Shown here in pieces: positions 32,670-39,734 of a DNA stretch of 64,000 nt. Every line of letters starts with the position of its first letter. Position 1 is the first letter of the stretch. The notes beneath the pieces are model-generated. The model ran no database searches. It saw only the letters and a program-made list of their open reading frames with translations, and was not told where the DNA came from. The position numbers and the translations under genes are program-made. This DNA is from a virus. Where the stretch lies: positions 117,847 through 181,846 of the IMG/VR virus record IMGVR_UViG_3300008117_000032; one strand, given 5' to 3'.

Positions 32670-33218
32670 ATGAAAATCAATAGAGCGGATTTGTTATGGT
32701 TCCTGAATAACATCCGAAGAAAACAAGAAGGAAAAGAACTAAGTGATGAGATGCTTGTTGACCACTTAGCGCATTACATGGAGGCAAATCCAAGATGTGT
32801 TGATATGTTAGGTGTAAGCACTCGTGGTAGATTCAGTTATTCAACTGTGGGATATGGTGTATTTTCACTCATGGGTGAAAAATACAGAATGGGTAGAATC
32901 GAGGTTTTCGACAGTAAAAATGAAAGTGGATATCAGGTTCATGAAGGAATCTACACAATGCCTTATGAATCGGCAAGTCAATTCGAAGATTTTATCGAAT
33001 CCTTGGAAACTGACTTACCAATAAACATAGAGATAGGTTCTCACAACTGGTGTGAAGAGGAATGTGCGAAATCATTAGGTTTCAAAGATTCCGATGAAAT
33101 GAGAGACCCCGATAAAGTGAAAGAATATACTCGGAAAAAAAACGATGAGTATGCTCGTGAACAAGGATATGAAGATTGGGATGACTTACTCTCTAAAAGT
33201 AAATGGACGAAAAAATAA
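32670..33218 (+). CDS. Protein of unknown function, 182 aa
   Basis: Starts MKINRADLLWFLNNIRRKQEG. The mid-part has a Gly- and Tyr-rich strand region (RGRFSYSTVGYGVFSLMG) and there is a charged helical tail. No known domain. A TATCTTTG at 32647 may be its promoter -7 element. Confidence 0.7.
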   Translation: MKINRADLLWFLNNIRRKQEGKELSDEMLVDHLAHYMEANPRCVDMLGVSTRGRFSYSTVGYGVFSLMGEKYRMGRIEVFDSKNESGYQVHEGIYTMPYESASQFEDFIESLETDLPINIEIGSHNWCEEECAKSLGFKDSDEMRDPDKVKEYTRKKNDEYAREQGYEDWDDLLSKSKWTKK

Positions 33219-33223
33219 GTCAC

Positions 33224-33296
33224 GCGTGCGTAGCTCAATTGGTAGAGTACTAGTCTCCAAAACTAGGTGTTGTAGGTTCGAGTCCTACCGTGCGTG
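33224..33296 (+). tRNA. tRNA-Trp(CCA)
   Basis: 73 nt; anticodon arm CTAGT-CTCCAAA-ACTAG; discriminator G; acceptor rich in G-T pairs. Confidence 0.93.
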
Positions 33297-33302
33297 CAAA
33301 TA

Positions 33303-33432
33303 GGTTGATTGGGGAATGGTGATACTAATGACTCGAGAGTGTATTTCGGTCTGTATCATCGGAGTTGGGAGAAATACACCTGAGTAATGCCAATCGTAAA
33401 AGGAGATGTCCACGCAACCATCTTCTCCTTTC
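33303..33432 (+). ncRNA. Structured RNA C with possible pseudoknot
   Basis: GATTGG (33307-33312) pairs with CCAATC (33390-33395). Inside, TGATAC (33320-33325) pairs with GTATCA (33353-33358), while GTGTATTT (33339-33346) pairs with AAATACAC (33372-33379). The two helices interleave as an H-type pseudoknot. An 8-bp hairpin AAAGGAGA/TCTCCTTT (33399-33431) follows. There is no ORF. Confidence 0.55.
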
Positions 33433-33438
33433 CTTAAT

Positions 33439-33520
33439 GGGAGTATCGCCTAGTGGCAATGGCAGAAGACTGTAAATCTTCCCTCTTTCGAGTTCGTTGG
33501 TTCGAGTCCAGCTACTCCCA
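33439..33520 (+). tRNA. tRNA-Tyr(GUA)
   Basis: 82 nt; anticodon arm GAAGA-CTGTAAA-TCTTC; class II variable arm; acceptor GGGAGTA/TACTCCC. Confidence 0.94.
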
Positions 33521-33523
33521 CAA

Positions 33524-33585
33524 AAATGATTGAAGTCCTGAGTGGTGTCAGGAGGAAGTAACACAACCAAGTGTAACAATCATTT
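33524..33585 (+). ncRNA. Structured RNA D, 62-nt three-way junction
   Basis: A perfect 9-bp closing stem AAATGATTG/CAATCATTT (33524-33532 with 33577-33585) holds two small hairpins: CCTG/CAGG (33537-33552) and ACAC/GTGT (33561-33574). It ends 2 bases before tRNA-Met, so release by tRNA processing is likely. Confidence 0.6.
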
Positions 33586-33587
33586 AA

Positions 33588-33661
33588 GGACCCTTAGCTC
33601 AGTTGGTTAGAGCGGCTGACTCATAATCAGTAGGTCCACGGTTCAAGTCCGTGAGGGTCCA
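33588..33661 (+). tRNA. tRNA-Met(CAU)
   Basis: 74 nt; anticodon arm CTGA-CTCATAA-TCAG; acceptor GGACCCT/AGGGTCC. A lysidine-modified tRNA-Ile2 cannot be excluded from sequence alone. Confidence 0.9.
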
Positions 33662-33666
33662 CATTA

Positions 33667-33737
33667 TATCCTCTGGTGTAACGGTAACACAATTGGTTTT
33701 GGTCCAATTATTCAAGGTTCGAATCCTTGGGGGATAA
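33667..33737 (+). tRNA. tRNA-Gln(UUG)
   Basis: 71 nt; anticodon arm ATTGG-TTTTGGT-CCAAT; acceptor TATCCTC/GGGGATA. Confidence 0.93.
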
Positions 33738-33749
33738 CAAATTTTTATT

Positions 33750-33833
33750 ATGAATAATATTTGTGGAATTCACGGAACACTTTTAGACAAAGACGGACTT
33801 TGTCCGAAATGTTTAGAAGAAAATAACAGATAG
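33750..33833 (+). CDS. 27-aa zinc-knuckle microprotein
   Basis: ATG at 33750, TAG at 33831-33833. The product begins MNNICGIHGTLLDKDG and continues CPKC, so Cys5, His8, Cys18 and Cys21 make a plausible single zinc site. The last base of the stop codon is the first base of tRNA-Arg. Such CxxH...CxxC miniproteins are known in phages, but the function here is unknown. Confidence 0.6.
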   Translation: MNNICGIHGTLLDKDGLCPKCLEENNR

Positions 33834-33905
33834 GTCTTATCGTATAATGGATGAATACACTTCGCTACGGACGAAGAAATTTGGGTTCGAATCCTAGTAA
33901 GACCT
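33833..33905 (+). tRNA. tRNA-Arg(ACG)
   Basis: 73 nt; anticodon arm CTTCG-CTACGGA-CGAAG; acceptor GGTCTTA/TAAGACC. A34 would need a deaminase to become inosine. Confidence 0.93.
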
Positions 33906-33918
33906 CGTAAGTAATATG

Positions 33919-33991
33919 GTGAACGTAGCTCAGTTGGAAGAGCACTAGCTTGTGGCGCTAGTTGTCGTGGGTTCGAACCCCATCGTTCACA
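33919..33991 (+). tRNA. tRNA-His(GUG)
   Basis: 73 nt; anticodon arm CTAGC-TTGTGGC-GCTAG; acceptor GTGAACG/CGTTCAC, with a genomic G at 33918 for position -1 and discriminator A rather than the usual C. Confidence 0.93.
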
Positions 33992-33995
33992 CAAA

Positions 33996-34080
33996 GGAGA
34001 GTTGCCTGAGTGGTTAAAGGAGCAGTTTGCTAAACTGTGGTCGAGCAATTGGCCTATTGGTTCGAATCCAATACTCTCCG
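33996..34080 (+). tRNA. tRNA-Ser(GCU)
   Basis: 85 nt; anticodon arm CAGT-TTGCTAA-ACTG; long variable arm; acceptor GGAGAGT with ACTCTCC; last tRNA of the array. Confidence 0.94.
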
Positions 34081-34103
34081 CAAAAAAAAGTTTACACTGC
34101 TAA

Positions 34104-34136
34104 TTGACGATTCTGAAAAACTTTTCTATATTTATA
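34104..34136 (+). promoter_or_regulatory. Mixed promoter before the small lipoprotein
   Basis: TTG (34104-34106), 20 bp, TATATTTA (34127-34134), one mismatch to the host -7 element. It also contains TATTTATA (34129-34136), 45 bases before the ATG. Confidence 0.5.
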
Positions 34137-34181
34137 AACTCAAGACGTTATTAAAACATTAACAAAAAAAACAAAAAGAAA

Positions 34182-34352
34182 ATGAAAAAAATCCTTGCAA
34201 TCTTGTCAATCGTAGCATTGGCATCATGTGGAAACGGAGCAACATCAAACGAAGTAAAAACCGATTCAACTGCTGTAGTAGCAGACTCAACATTGGTAGA
34301 CTCTACAGTAGCTCCAGTTGTAGATTCTGTTAGAGCAGAAGAAGTAAAATAA
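34182..34352 (+). CDS. Small Ser/Thr/Val-rich lipoprotein, 56 aa
   Basis: ATG at 34182, stop at 34350-34352. The lipobox LASC places the lipid on Cys15 of MKKILAILSIVALASCGNG. The mature part is a disordered string of Asp-Ser-Thr-Val units. It closely resembles small lipoproteins common in Flavobacteriia genomes, so host origin is likely. Confidence 0.78.
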   Translation: MKKILAILSIVALASCGNGATSNEVKTDSTAVVADSTLVDSTVAPVVDSVRAEEVK

Positions 34353-34376
34353 TATATTCTTCTACAACGAACTAAT

Positions 34377-34407
34377 AAAAAACCCCTCATTTGAGGGGGT
34401 TTTTTTA
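34377..34407 (+). terminator. Bidirectional intrinsic terminator
   Basis: AACCCCTCA/TGAGGGGGTT with T-run on the plus side and A-run on the other; serves the lipoprotein and the convergent peptidase gene. Confidence 0.85.
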
Positions 34408-35700
34408 TAATAGTCCTTTTATTCTTTTTATATTTTCTTGTAATTTACCTTCGTTTTGTTGTTTTTTCTTATTGAAAACTTTTTTGAAGGCGTTTGCAAT
34501 CCATGGGTCGACATCTCTTTTTGAGTCCCAATCTTTCCACTTTTTTGTTTTGAGTTCACCTGTGTCCTTGTCGTATACATTTCCAAAAATCTTTTTTGGT
34601 AATAAAATCAAACCAGCAAGTGCAGGGTCCGAATATTGTCTATTACTACCTTTTATATATACTTTCTTATTAGGCTCTTTCTCTTTTTGTTTATCAACAA
34701 AAGAATCAAATTTTTGCGGGTCTATATTTTTTCTATTATATGATTTGTCGAGAAACAACACCTCAGCATTGTCCTTACTATCCATAGTTCCAATATCTTG
34801 ACCTTGAGAAACAGGGTCACCATTATTTACTTTCTTGGTTGTCATTCCACAATACTGTAAAAAAAACTGAGGTTGTGTTGATGACTCAATTGTCACCTCA
34901 TTTTTACATCCTTGAACAAATCTTTTGTTGTTTACTACACCATCTATCGGACTTTTCACTCTTGGATTACTCGAACCAGGAATTACAATAGTTCCCATAT
35001 TACTTTGGATGTTTTTTCCGAAACCTTCTTTAAGATTAAAAACCTTACTACCAATGTCTTTAGCGACTAAGTAAAGTAATGGGTTTTGTTCTTCCGCACT
35101 TTTGGATTTTGATTTTGTTCCACCTATATTGATTTTTTCACCATAGGCACCTGCCTTGGTTGTGTCTGAAGTTCCATCTTCAGTTGAATCGTCTGAACTT
35201 GGTTGGTAGTTGGGGTCTACAGAAGACGGTGAACCAGTTGTATTTGAAACGTGAACGTGATTATCGTGGCCTGCAAAACCGAAGGTCAAAACAGCTTTAG
35301 GATGTGATGAACCCTCAGCATTCTTATTGTAACCCATACTTAGAAGAGCATTTACAAACTTGTCAACAACGTCTCTATTTTTTGGACTTACAACTTTTCC
35401 TCCTATATAGTCAATGTCTACGGCATTTTGAGACCAGTGTCTACTTACATTACCACTTTTTGCATATTTGCCGTGGTCAGTCTTTGCGAAATCAATCGTG
35501 ATGTCCAAACCTGTCATTTGAGATGCTTTTTGTAAGTCGTCCAATAAAGCTTTATTTATCTCATCTTGTCTAGTTCTTTTAGCAAATTTCAAATTTGGAT
35601 ATAAAGACTCATCAGGTTTTATATAGACCTCAGAGACCATATCCTTATTCTTATCAAATTGATTATAAAGTTTTTGTATGTTAGTTAGTATGTTCGACAT
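34405..35700 (-). CDS. Cell-wall peptidase: M15-type domain plus LytM/lipoyl-like domain, 431 aa
   Basis: Residues about 75-150 hold an M15-like site: SRHWSQNAVDIDYIGG gives His and Asp ligands and HDNHVHVSN the third His. Residues about 235-315 follow a M23/biotinyl-like fold (VKSPIDGVVNN, then YCGMTTKKVNNGDPVSQGQDIG) but lack clear zinc ligands. The C-terminus QENIKRIKGLL recalls a motif found at the start of other proteins here. A TATTTATA box lies 6 bases upstream. Likely a virion-borne or lysis peptidoglycan hydrolase. Confidence 0.75.
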   Translation of the reverse strand: MSNILTNIQKLYNQFDKNKDMVSEVYIKPDESLYPNLKFAKRTRQDEINKALLDDLQKASQMTGLDITIDFAKTDHGKYAKSGNVSRHWSQNAVDIDYIGGKVVSPKNRDVVDKFVNALLSMGYNKNAEGSSHPKAVLTFGFAGHDNHVHVSNTTGSPSSVDPNYQPSSDDSTEDGTSDTTKAGAYGEKINIGGTKSKSKSAEEQNPLLYLVAKDIGSKVFNLKEGFGKNIQSNMGTIVIPGSSNPRVKSPIDGVVNNKRFVQGCKNEVTIESSTQPQFFLQYCGMTTKKVNNGDPVSQGQDIGTMDSKDNAEVLFLDKSYNRKNIDPQKFDSFVDKQKEKEPNKKVYIKGSNRQYSDPALAGLILLPKKIFGNVYDKDTGELKTKKWKDWDSKRDVDPWIANAFKKVFNKKKQQNEGKLQENIKRIKGLL

Positions 35701-35706
35701 AGATAC

Positions 35707-35714
35707 TATAAATA
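35707..35714 (-). promoter_or_regulatory. TATTTATA late-type promoter box
   Basis: 6 bases before the ATG at 35700 on the minus strand. Confidence 0.55.
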
Positions 35715-35723
35715 CATTTAAAA

Positions 35724-35750
35724 TAAAAAAAACCGAGATATCTCGGTTTA
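35724..35750 (-). terminator. Intrinsic terminator of the DUF2061 gene
   Basis: AAACCGAGA/TCTCGGTTT stem then T8 on the minus strand. Confidence 0.82.
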
Positions 35751-36113
35751 TCTATTTGAAGAATAATTTAAAACTTTTTTTCCTGATGATGGTTTCGGTG
35801 GAGGAGGTGGTTCAGTGATAGGTAAATCATACTCGTATACTTTTGGTTGTGATTTTATTTTACCTTCTGTAATTGAATTTTGCTTTCTTTTTTTATCACC
35901 CACAAGACCGAATTTAATGTATTTATACCAAATTCTTTCATGTATATAATATTGTAGAGGTTTGTAGATAAGTTCAACAATTCCAAAAGCAGCTCCGACT
36001 TTGATACTACCTGATGCCCACCACATGGCTAAAAAACCAATTGATGTACTTAGAAATCTATAACTAATTGTTTTAGCTAAGTGTCTTTTATATGAAACTT
36101 TAATTTGACTCAT
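35748..36113 (-). CDS. DUF2061 membrane protein, 121 aa
   Basis: The order KRHLAKTISYRFLSTSIGFL, MWWASGSIKVGAAFGIVELI and LQYYIHERIWYKYIKFG fits DUF2061, with two membrane spans. The C-terminal 35 residues are Pro-rich and disordered. It overlaps the HAD gene upstream by 14 bases. Confidence 0.82.
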   Translation of the reverse strand: MSQIKVSYKRHLAKTISYRFLSTSIGFLAMWWASGSIKVGAAFGIVELIYKPLQYYIHERIWYKYIKFGLVGDKKRKQNSITEGKIKSQPKVYEYDLPITEPPPPPKPSSGKKVLNYSSNR

Positions 36114-36489
36114 AATTTTCTATGTTTGGTGGCCCACCAACCGAATCAAATCCACCATTTCTTGTAAAGTTTATTCCTACTGCCCTATCTAAATTTGGGT
36201 TTTCGGGGTCTTTATCGTTAAATATCACACGAGTTCCTCTTCCACAGTCCATAACCAATTTGTGGTATTTCAACCCTATTTTATTTAACTCACCTATCGT
36301 ATAAGATTCATAAGAACTCGGTCTAGCTGTTGTGACAATTATAACCGCACCTTTATCAAACTGAAGATTTAGATAGTCAATTACGTCTTGAATTGGCTCT
36401 AATACGGCTGTGGATAATTCGTTAAACTTTCTGTATTTGACAATTGTGCCGTCAATGTCTACGAAGAATGTTGGATTTTTTGTTGTCAT
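36100..36489 (-). CDS. Short HAD-superfamily phosphatase, 129 aa
   Basis: Motif I FFVDIDGTIV (8-17), motif II VIIVTTARPSSYES (about 49-62) and motif III/IV VIFNDKDPENPNLDRAV (about 88-104). It is a minimal, cap-less HAD like those near polysaccharide genes. A long structured leader with a hairpin and T9 tract directly precedes the start. Confidence 0.78.
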   Translation of the reverse strand: MTTKNPTFFVDIDGTIVKYRKFNELSTAVLEPIQDVIDYLNLQFDKGAVIIVTTARPSSYESYTIGELNKIGLKYHKLVMDCGRGTRVIFNDKDPENPNLDRAVGINFTRNGGFDSVGGPPNIENYESN

Positions 36490-36493
36490 AAAG

Positions 36494-36665
36494 TAAAAAA
36501 AAAGTGGTCAGGGACTGATGGGATGTTATACCTCGGAGTCGACTTCCTTAAACTACTGCAGATAGTTTCATCAGTATGACCACCACACGTTACGGATAGA
36601 TTTTGTCATCATCACCAATCAAATAAAGTTCTACCAATATTCCGAACTGATGACTTTCCACAACG
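36494..36665 (-). ncRNA. Structured RNA F: leader of the HAD gene or small RNA with terminator
   Basis: On the minus strand GTGGTCA/TGACCAC and CTGATG/CATCAG form an outer stem (36580 to 36503). It encloses a perfect hairpin AAACTA-TCTGCAG-TAGTTT and a second GGAAGTCGACTCC hairpin. Nine T follow, 5 bases before the HAD start codon. Upstream, GTCATCA pairs with TGATGAC and ACGTT with AACGT, forming a second domain. It may be a regulatory leader with a terminator or a separate RNA. I do not recognise a riboswitch class. Confidence 0.55.
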
Positions 36666-36699
36666 TTATAATTTATTGTGATAGAAATATAATTTATTA

Positions 36700-36891
36700 T
36701 TAAGTATTGTCAAAATTTTTTTTATTCAAATCATGTATAGTTATTTCATCATTTTTCCAATCTTCCCAAATTTTCCAATTCTTTAAATCTCTCAGAGTAT
36801 TTTCATGAACTAATACAAATCCCTCAGGTGCAATCCCATCAAATTTTCTGATAGGACCCTCTTCATCAATTAGTTTTTTTATATCAATCAT
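36700..36891 (-). CDS. Small acidic protein, 63 aa
   Basis: Starts MIDIKKLIDEEGPIRKFDG; contains PEGFVLVHENTLRDLKNW. It lies 25 bases after the sulfotransferase stop on the same strand. No known domain. Confidence 0.62.
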   Translation of the reverse strand: MIDIKKLIDEEGPIRKFDGIAPEGFVLVHENTLRDLKNWKIWEDWKNDEITIHDLNKKNFDNT

Positions 36892-36916
36892 TTTCTCTAT
36901 TGCAATTATATTTCAA

Positions 36917-37537
36917 TTATTTTTCATATCCAAATAAATGGAAATGTGGTTTGAATAATTTGTAAATTATTGATTTGTTTTCTGAAGTCAAAAAATCTTC
37001 TTTTTCTATTTCCAAATTTGTTTTGTTAATTTTCTTAACACACATTTTTTGTAAAATACCGAGATGATTCAAATCGGATTCATTGATGAAATTAATTTTA
37101 CAATAGTCTTCATATAAATTCTCTTTTCTGATAATATAAGTTGGGGGGACTTCAATTACAAAATTGAGTTGTTTGAAATCATTACTTTCATCATTCAAAC
37201 CATTGAGAAAATAACTGAAATCACTTGGTGAAACATTTTTGTTTAGTAAGTAATTCCTCGTGAATAAAAAAAAAGATAAAATTCTTTCGTAAGGGTTTCT
37301 TACGGTCAGAATTGTTTTCGGGTTTACTAATTCTTCTGGTATGAAACAATCATGGGGTTGAACGTGAGAGTTTGTAAAATCTTTGTGTGTTCCGTCATCA
37401 TAAAAAATTCTTACATGAGATTCAAAGTCAAAGTATTTCAAAACCCAAGATACGTGAGTCGAAGCTGTTTTCATTGGCATTAACACACACGTATTGTGTG
37501 TATTAGAATACATCCAGTTTTTAGTTTTTTTGAACAT
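36917..37537 (-). CDS. Sulfotransferase-family protein, copy 2, 206 aa
   Basis: The PAPS 5' site appears as VLMPMKTASTHVSWVLKYF (residues 18-36) and the 3' site as ILTVRNPYERILSFFLF (about 76-92). It ends HFHLFGYEK. The layout matches the copy at 29200-29799, with low overall identity. It has an unusually long DDGTHKDFTNSHVQPH loop. Acceptor unknown. Confidence 0.8.
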   Translation of the reverse strand: MFKKTKNWMYSNTHNTCVLMPMKTASTHVSWVLKYFDFESHVRIFYDDGTHKDFTNSHVQPHDCFIPEELVNPKTILTVRNPYERILSFFLFTRNYLLNKNVSPSDFSYFLNGLNDESNDFKQLNFVIEVPPTYIIRKENLYEDYCKINFINESDLNHLGILQKMCVKKINKTNLEIEKEDFLTSENKSIIYKLFKPHFHLFGYEK

Positions 37538-37596
37538 TACTATTTATTATAAAAATTCTGACTTAGAAATAAATTTGTAATACTATAATATGGACG

Positions 37597-37821
37597 ATGG
37601 TAAACAGAATAAAGACTTGGAAAAAAACTTTTCAAGACAATCTATCACAAATCTTTTTGATGTTGGCTCTGTTCTTCAATCCTTTTGGATTCGATGCCGT
37701 TCAGTATTCCCTAATATTACTGACAGGAGATTTATGGAAAGCGAACTTCGTTTTGTATTGTATTGCGGGATTATTTTTTGGGTTATATATCTATTTTCGA
37801 AGATTGTCTAAAGTGCCTTGA
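37597..37821 (+). CDS. Small membrane protein, 74 aa
   Basis: Two hydrophobic segments (IFLMLALFFNPFGF and FVLYCIAGLFFGLYIYF) follow a basic N-terminus. The frame at 37590 overlaps it in another phase but has a poorer hydrophobic pattern. It converges by 14 bases on the WCT-motif gene. Confidence 0.65.
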   Translation: MVNRIKTWKKTFQDNLSQIFLMLALFFNPFGFDAVQYSLILLTGDLWKANFVLYCIAGLFFGLYIYFRRLSKVP

Positions 37822-39289
37822 GTTCCCCTTTTTTGAATGCATCAAAATTAGGACCTTTAATCAAGAAAAAATCCTTTCCAACTTTTCTGTATCCCAAAAT
37901 ACCGGCATTTTTAGCCGCAGCAAAAAATGACGAGTGTTGACCTCTTAAATCACGTGGCTTGTAAAAATGATTCCCTTTAGATTTTTTATAACCTTTTTGA
38001 CCATCTTTAATTACAGGTTCAATATATCCAATATCCATAAGAAAATCTAATTTTGTTCCTATCTTTCCTTTGTCCAAATAATCAACAAGTTTTTTAACCC
38101 AACCTTTATTTTTACCAAATTTATATCCATACGTGGGTCTGAATACTTTTGTTGTTCCAGCAACCATTTGTATAAGTTTTTGATTGTTTACAATATGGTC
38201 TAAAACTCTATGTGCAATGTGTCTTCTAACACCTTCAGCGGTTTCTGCGGGGGTTTTACCAAGATAGTATGTCGCATCAATTCCCCACCCTTCAAGCCCA
38301 AGGTCTACAAAATCGTCACTTGAAACTTCATCAGTACTCCCAAAACCTATACTAGCTGTAAAGGTTTTTTCATCTTTAGATTTGTATGTGATAAAAATAT
38401 TATATTCATCAATTAATTTGTTGTCTTCATCTGAACTTAAAGATATTGTTAAAACACCTTCTGTATGACCAAAACCTAAATCAGGTATGTTTTGAAATCC
38501 TCTAACAAGTGTTGATAAAGTATAAGTTGAGTTCAAGTAGTTTCTTTTATCTGCTGATGACTCACCAACTTTATCGAATGATTCTGCTAAAAACTTGTCG
38601 GTCATTGACCCCACATTCATGTTATAATCGGCTTTTATTACATCAACTATTTCGGGAAACGCGTAGTTAAAAATTGCAATTTCTCGTTCACTCATTGGAG
38701 AATCTTTCGAATCCCAATATCTCTCAGTTCCTAAGTTGTCAAAATGTATTGCAATTTTTGAGTAATCTTTGTTTGTGGAATTGGCTTTGTTAATTATGTA
38801 ATATAGTCCTTGCCTACCTGAGGTATATCTTTCGAAATGGTCAGGGGATTGTGCGGTTGTACACCACTTAGTATTCGAACCGTATTTACACGAAGCTTGG
38901 TGTGTTTTAGGTTTGATTACAAGAAATTTATCATCTTCGTAAATCTTATCTACCTGTTTTTCTAATTCTCTGTCTTTCTGTTTTTGGTGGATAGGGACTA
39001 AAACATTGTCTAATTCCTCAAAACCACTGTATTGATTAATATCTTTTTTTTCGAGTTGGGATTGATATTTGTCAAAACTTTTGATTAAATCAATACCAAT
39101 TTCAACATCTCCGTCAACATAATCAGGATGTACATGTTTTAAAACAAAGTCCGTGTATTTGTGATTGAAATCTTTTAAATCTGCAATGTTCAATATCCAA
39201 TCCAAAGTCTCTTCGTCAAACTTCTCGGCATATTTTTTCTTTAAATCTTCTTTACGACCTTCCTTAAGTAAAATGGAAATAAACTTCAT
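37808..39289 (-). CDS. WCT-motif phage protein, copy 2 (493 aa)
   Basis: Begins MKFISILLKEGRKEDLKKKY, with a leader-like first helix and LLKE motif; the longer frame to 39340 lies over the promoter box. Residues about 145-190 match copy 1: LVIKPKTHQASCKYGSNTKW, then CTTAQSPDHFERYTSGRQG and LYYIINK. The C-terminal 120 residues (KKSKGNHFYKPRDLRGQHSS) are basic. A TATTTATA box is 4 bases upstream. Function unknown. Confidence 0.75.
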   Translation of the reverse strand: MKFISILLKEGRKEDLKKKYAEKFDEETLDWILNIADLKDFNHKYTDFVLKHVHPDYVDGDVEIGIDLIKSFDKYQSQLEKKDINQYSGFEELDNVLVPIHQKQKDRELEKQVDKIYEDDKFLVIKPKTHQASCKYGSNTKWCTTAQSPDHFERYTSGRQGLYYIINKANSTNKDYSKIAIHFDNLGTERYWDSKDSPMSEREIAIFNYAFPEIVDVIKADYNMNVGSMTDKFLAESFDKVGESSADKRNYLNSTYTLSTLVRGFQNIPDLGFGHTEGVLTISLSSDEDNKLIDEYNIFITYKSKDEKTFTASIGFGSTDEVSSDDFVDLGLEGWGIDATYYLGKTPAETAEGVRRHIAHRVLDHIVNNQKLIQMVAGTTKVFRPTYGYKFGKNKGWVKKLVDYLDKGKIGTKLDFLMDIGYIEPVIKDGQKGYKKSKGNHFYKPRDLRGQHSSFFAAAKNAGILGYRKVGKDFFLIKGPNFDAFKKGELKAL

Positions 39290-39293
39290 ATGG

Positions 39294-39301
39294 TATAAAT
39301 A
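39294..39301 (-). promoter_or_regulatory. TATTTATA late-type promoter box
   Basis: 4 bases before the ATG at 39289, inside the 3' end of the upstream gene. Confidence 0.5.
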
Positions 39302-39305
39302 CCAA

Positions 39306-39656
39306 TTATTTCCAAAACAATTGAATACAAAGAACTGCAAAACTTAGAATGAGACAAACTATAGTTTTGGTTGTTATTGGTTCTTTCAACATTATCCATG
39401 CCATGAAACTAAAGACAAACACACCGAAAACAAATCCTATGATTCTGTTTGGCCAAGTTTGTCCTCCATATAGACTTACCATTTCTCTACTTGCAAGAAT
39501 TACAAAATAACCAACAGGGACACCCATTAAACTCATCAGGAAAGGGTGGTCTTTAATCCATTTATTCCAAAGATGACCTTGTAGTTGATAAAATGTGAAA
39601 ATTTGTGAAAAGGTGTAAACCGATAAAATAAAAAAAATTGTAACTAACTTATTCAT
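39306..39656 (-). CDS. Membrane protein, 116 aa
   Basis: Four hydrophobic segments are predicted: residues 3-23, 41-56, 70-88 and 95-114. The loop REMVSLYGGQTWPNRIIGF separates the second and third. No known family. Confidence 0.7.
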   Translation of the reverse strand: MNKLVTIFFILSVYTFSQIFTFYQLQGHLWNKWIKDHPFLMSLMGVPVGYFVILASREMVSLYGGQTWPNRIIGFVFGVFVFSFMAWIMLKEPITTKTIVCLILSFAVLCIQLFWK

Positions 39657-39683
39657 TGAAAGAATGATAAGAAATTTTTGTTA

Positions 39684-39715
39684 TAAAAAAAACCCCCATC
39701 CGAAGATGAGGGTTT
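39684..39715 (-). terminator. Intrinsic terminator of the TonB-dependent receptor gene
   Basis: AACCCTCATC-TTCG-GATGGGGGTT followed by T8 on the minus strand; a stable tetraloop stem. Confidence 0.88.
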
Positions 39716-39734
39716 AAAATTTTAATATTCGATA

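Noticed and set aside
36503-36585. Hammerhead ribozyme
   Set aside because: CTGATGA is present but the GAAA box and a cleavage triplet in the right places are missing.
37590-37811. Alternative frame for the small membrane gene
   Set aside because: The frame at 37597 has a clearer two-helix membrane pattern; this one is a shifted shadow.
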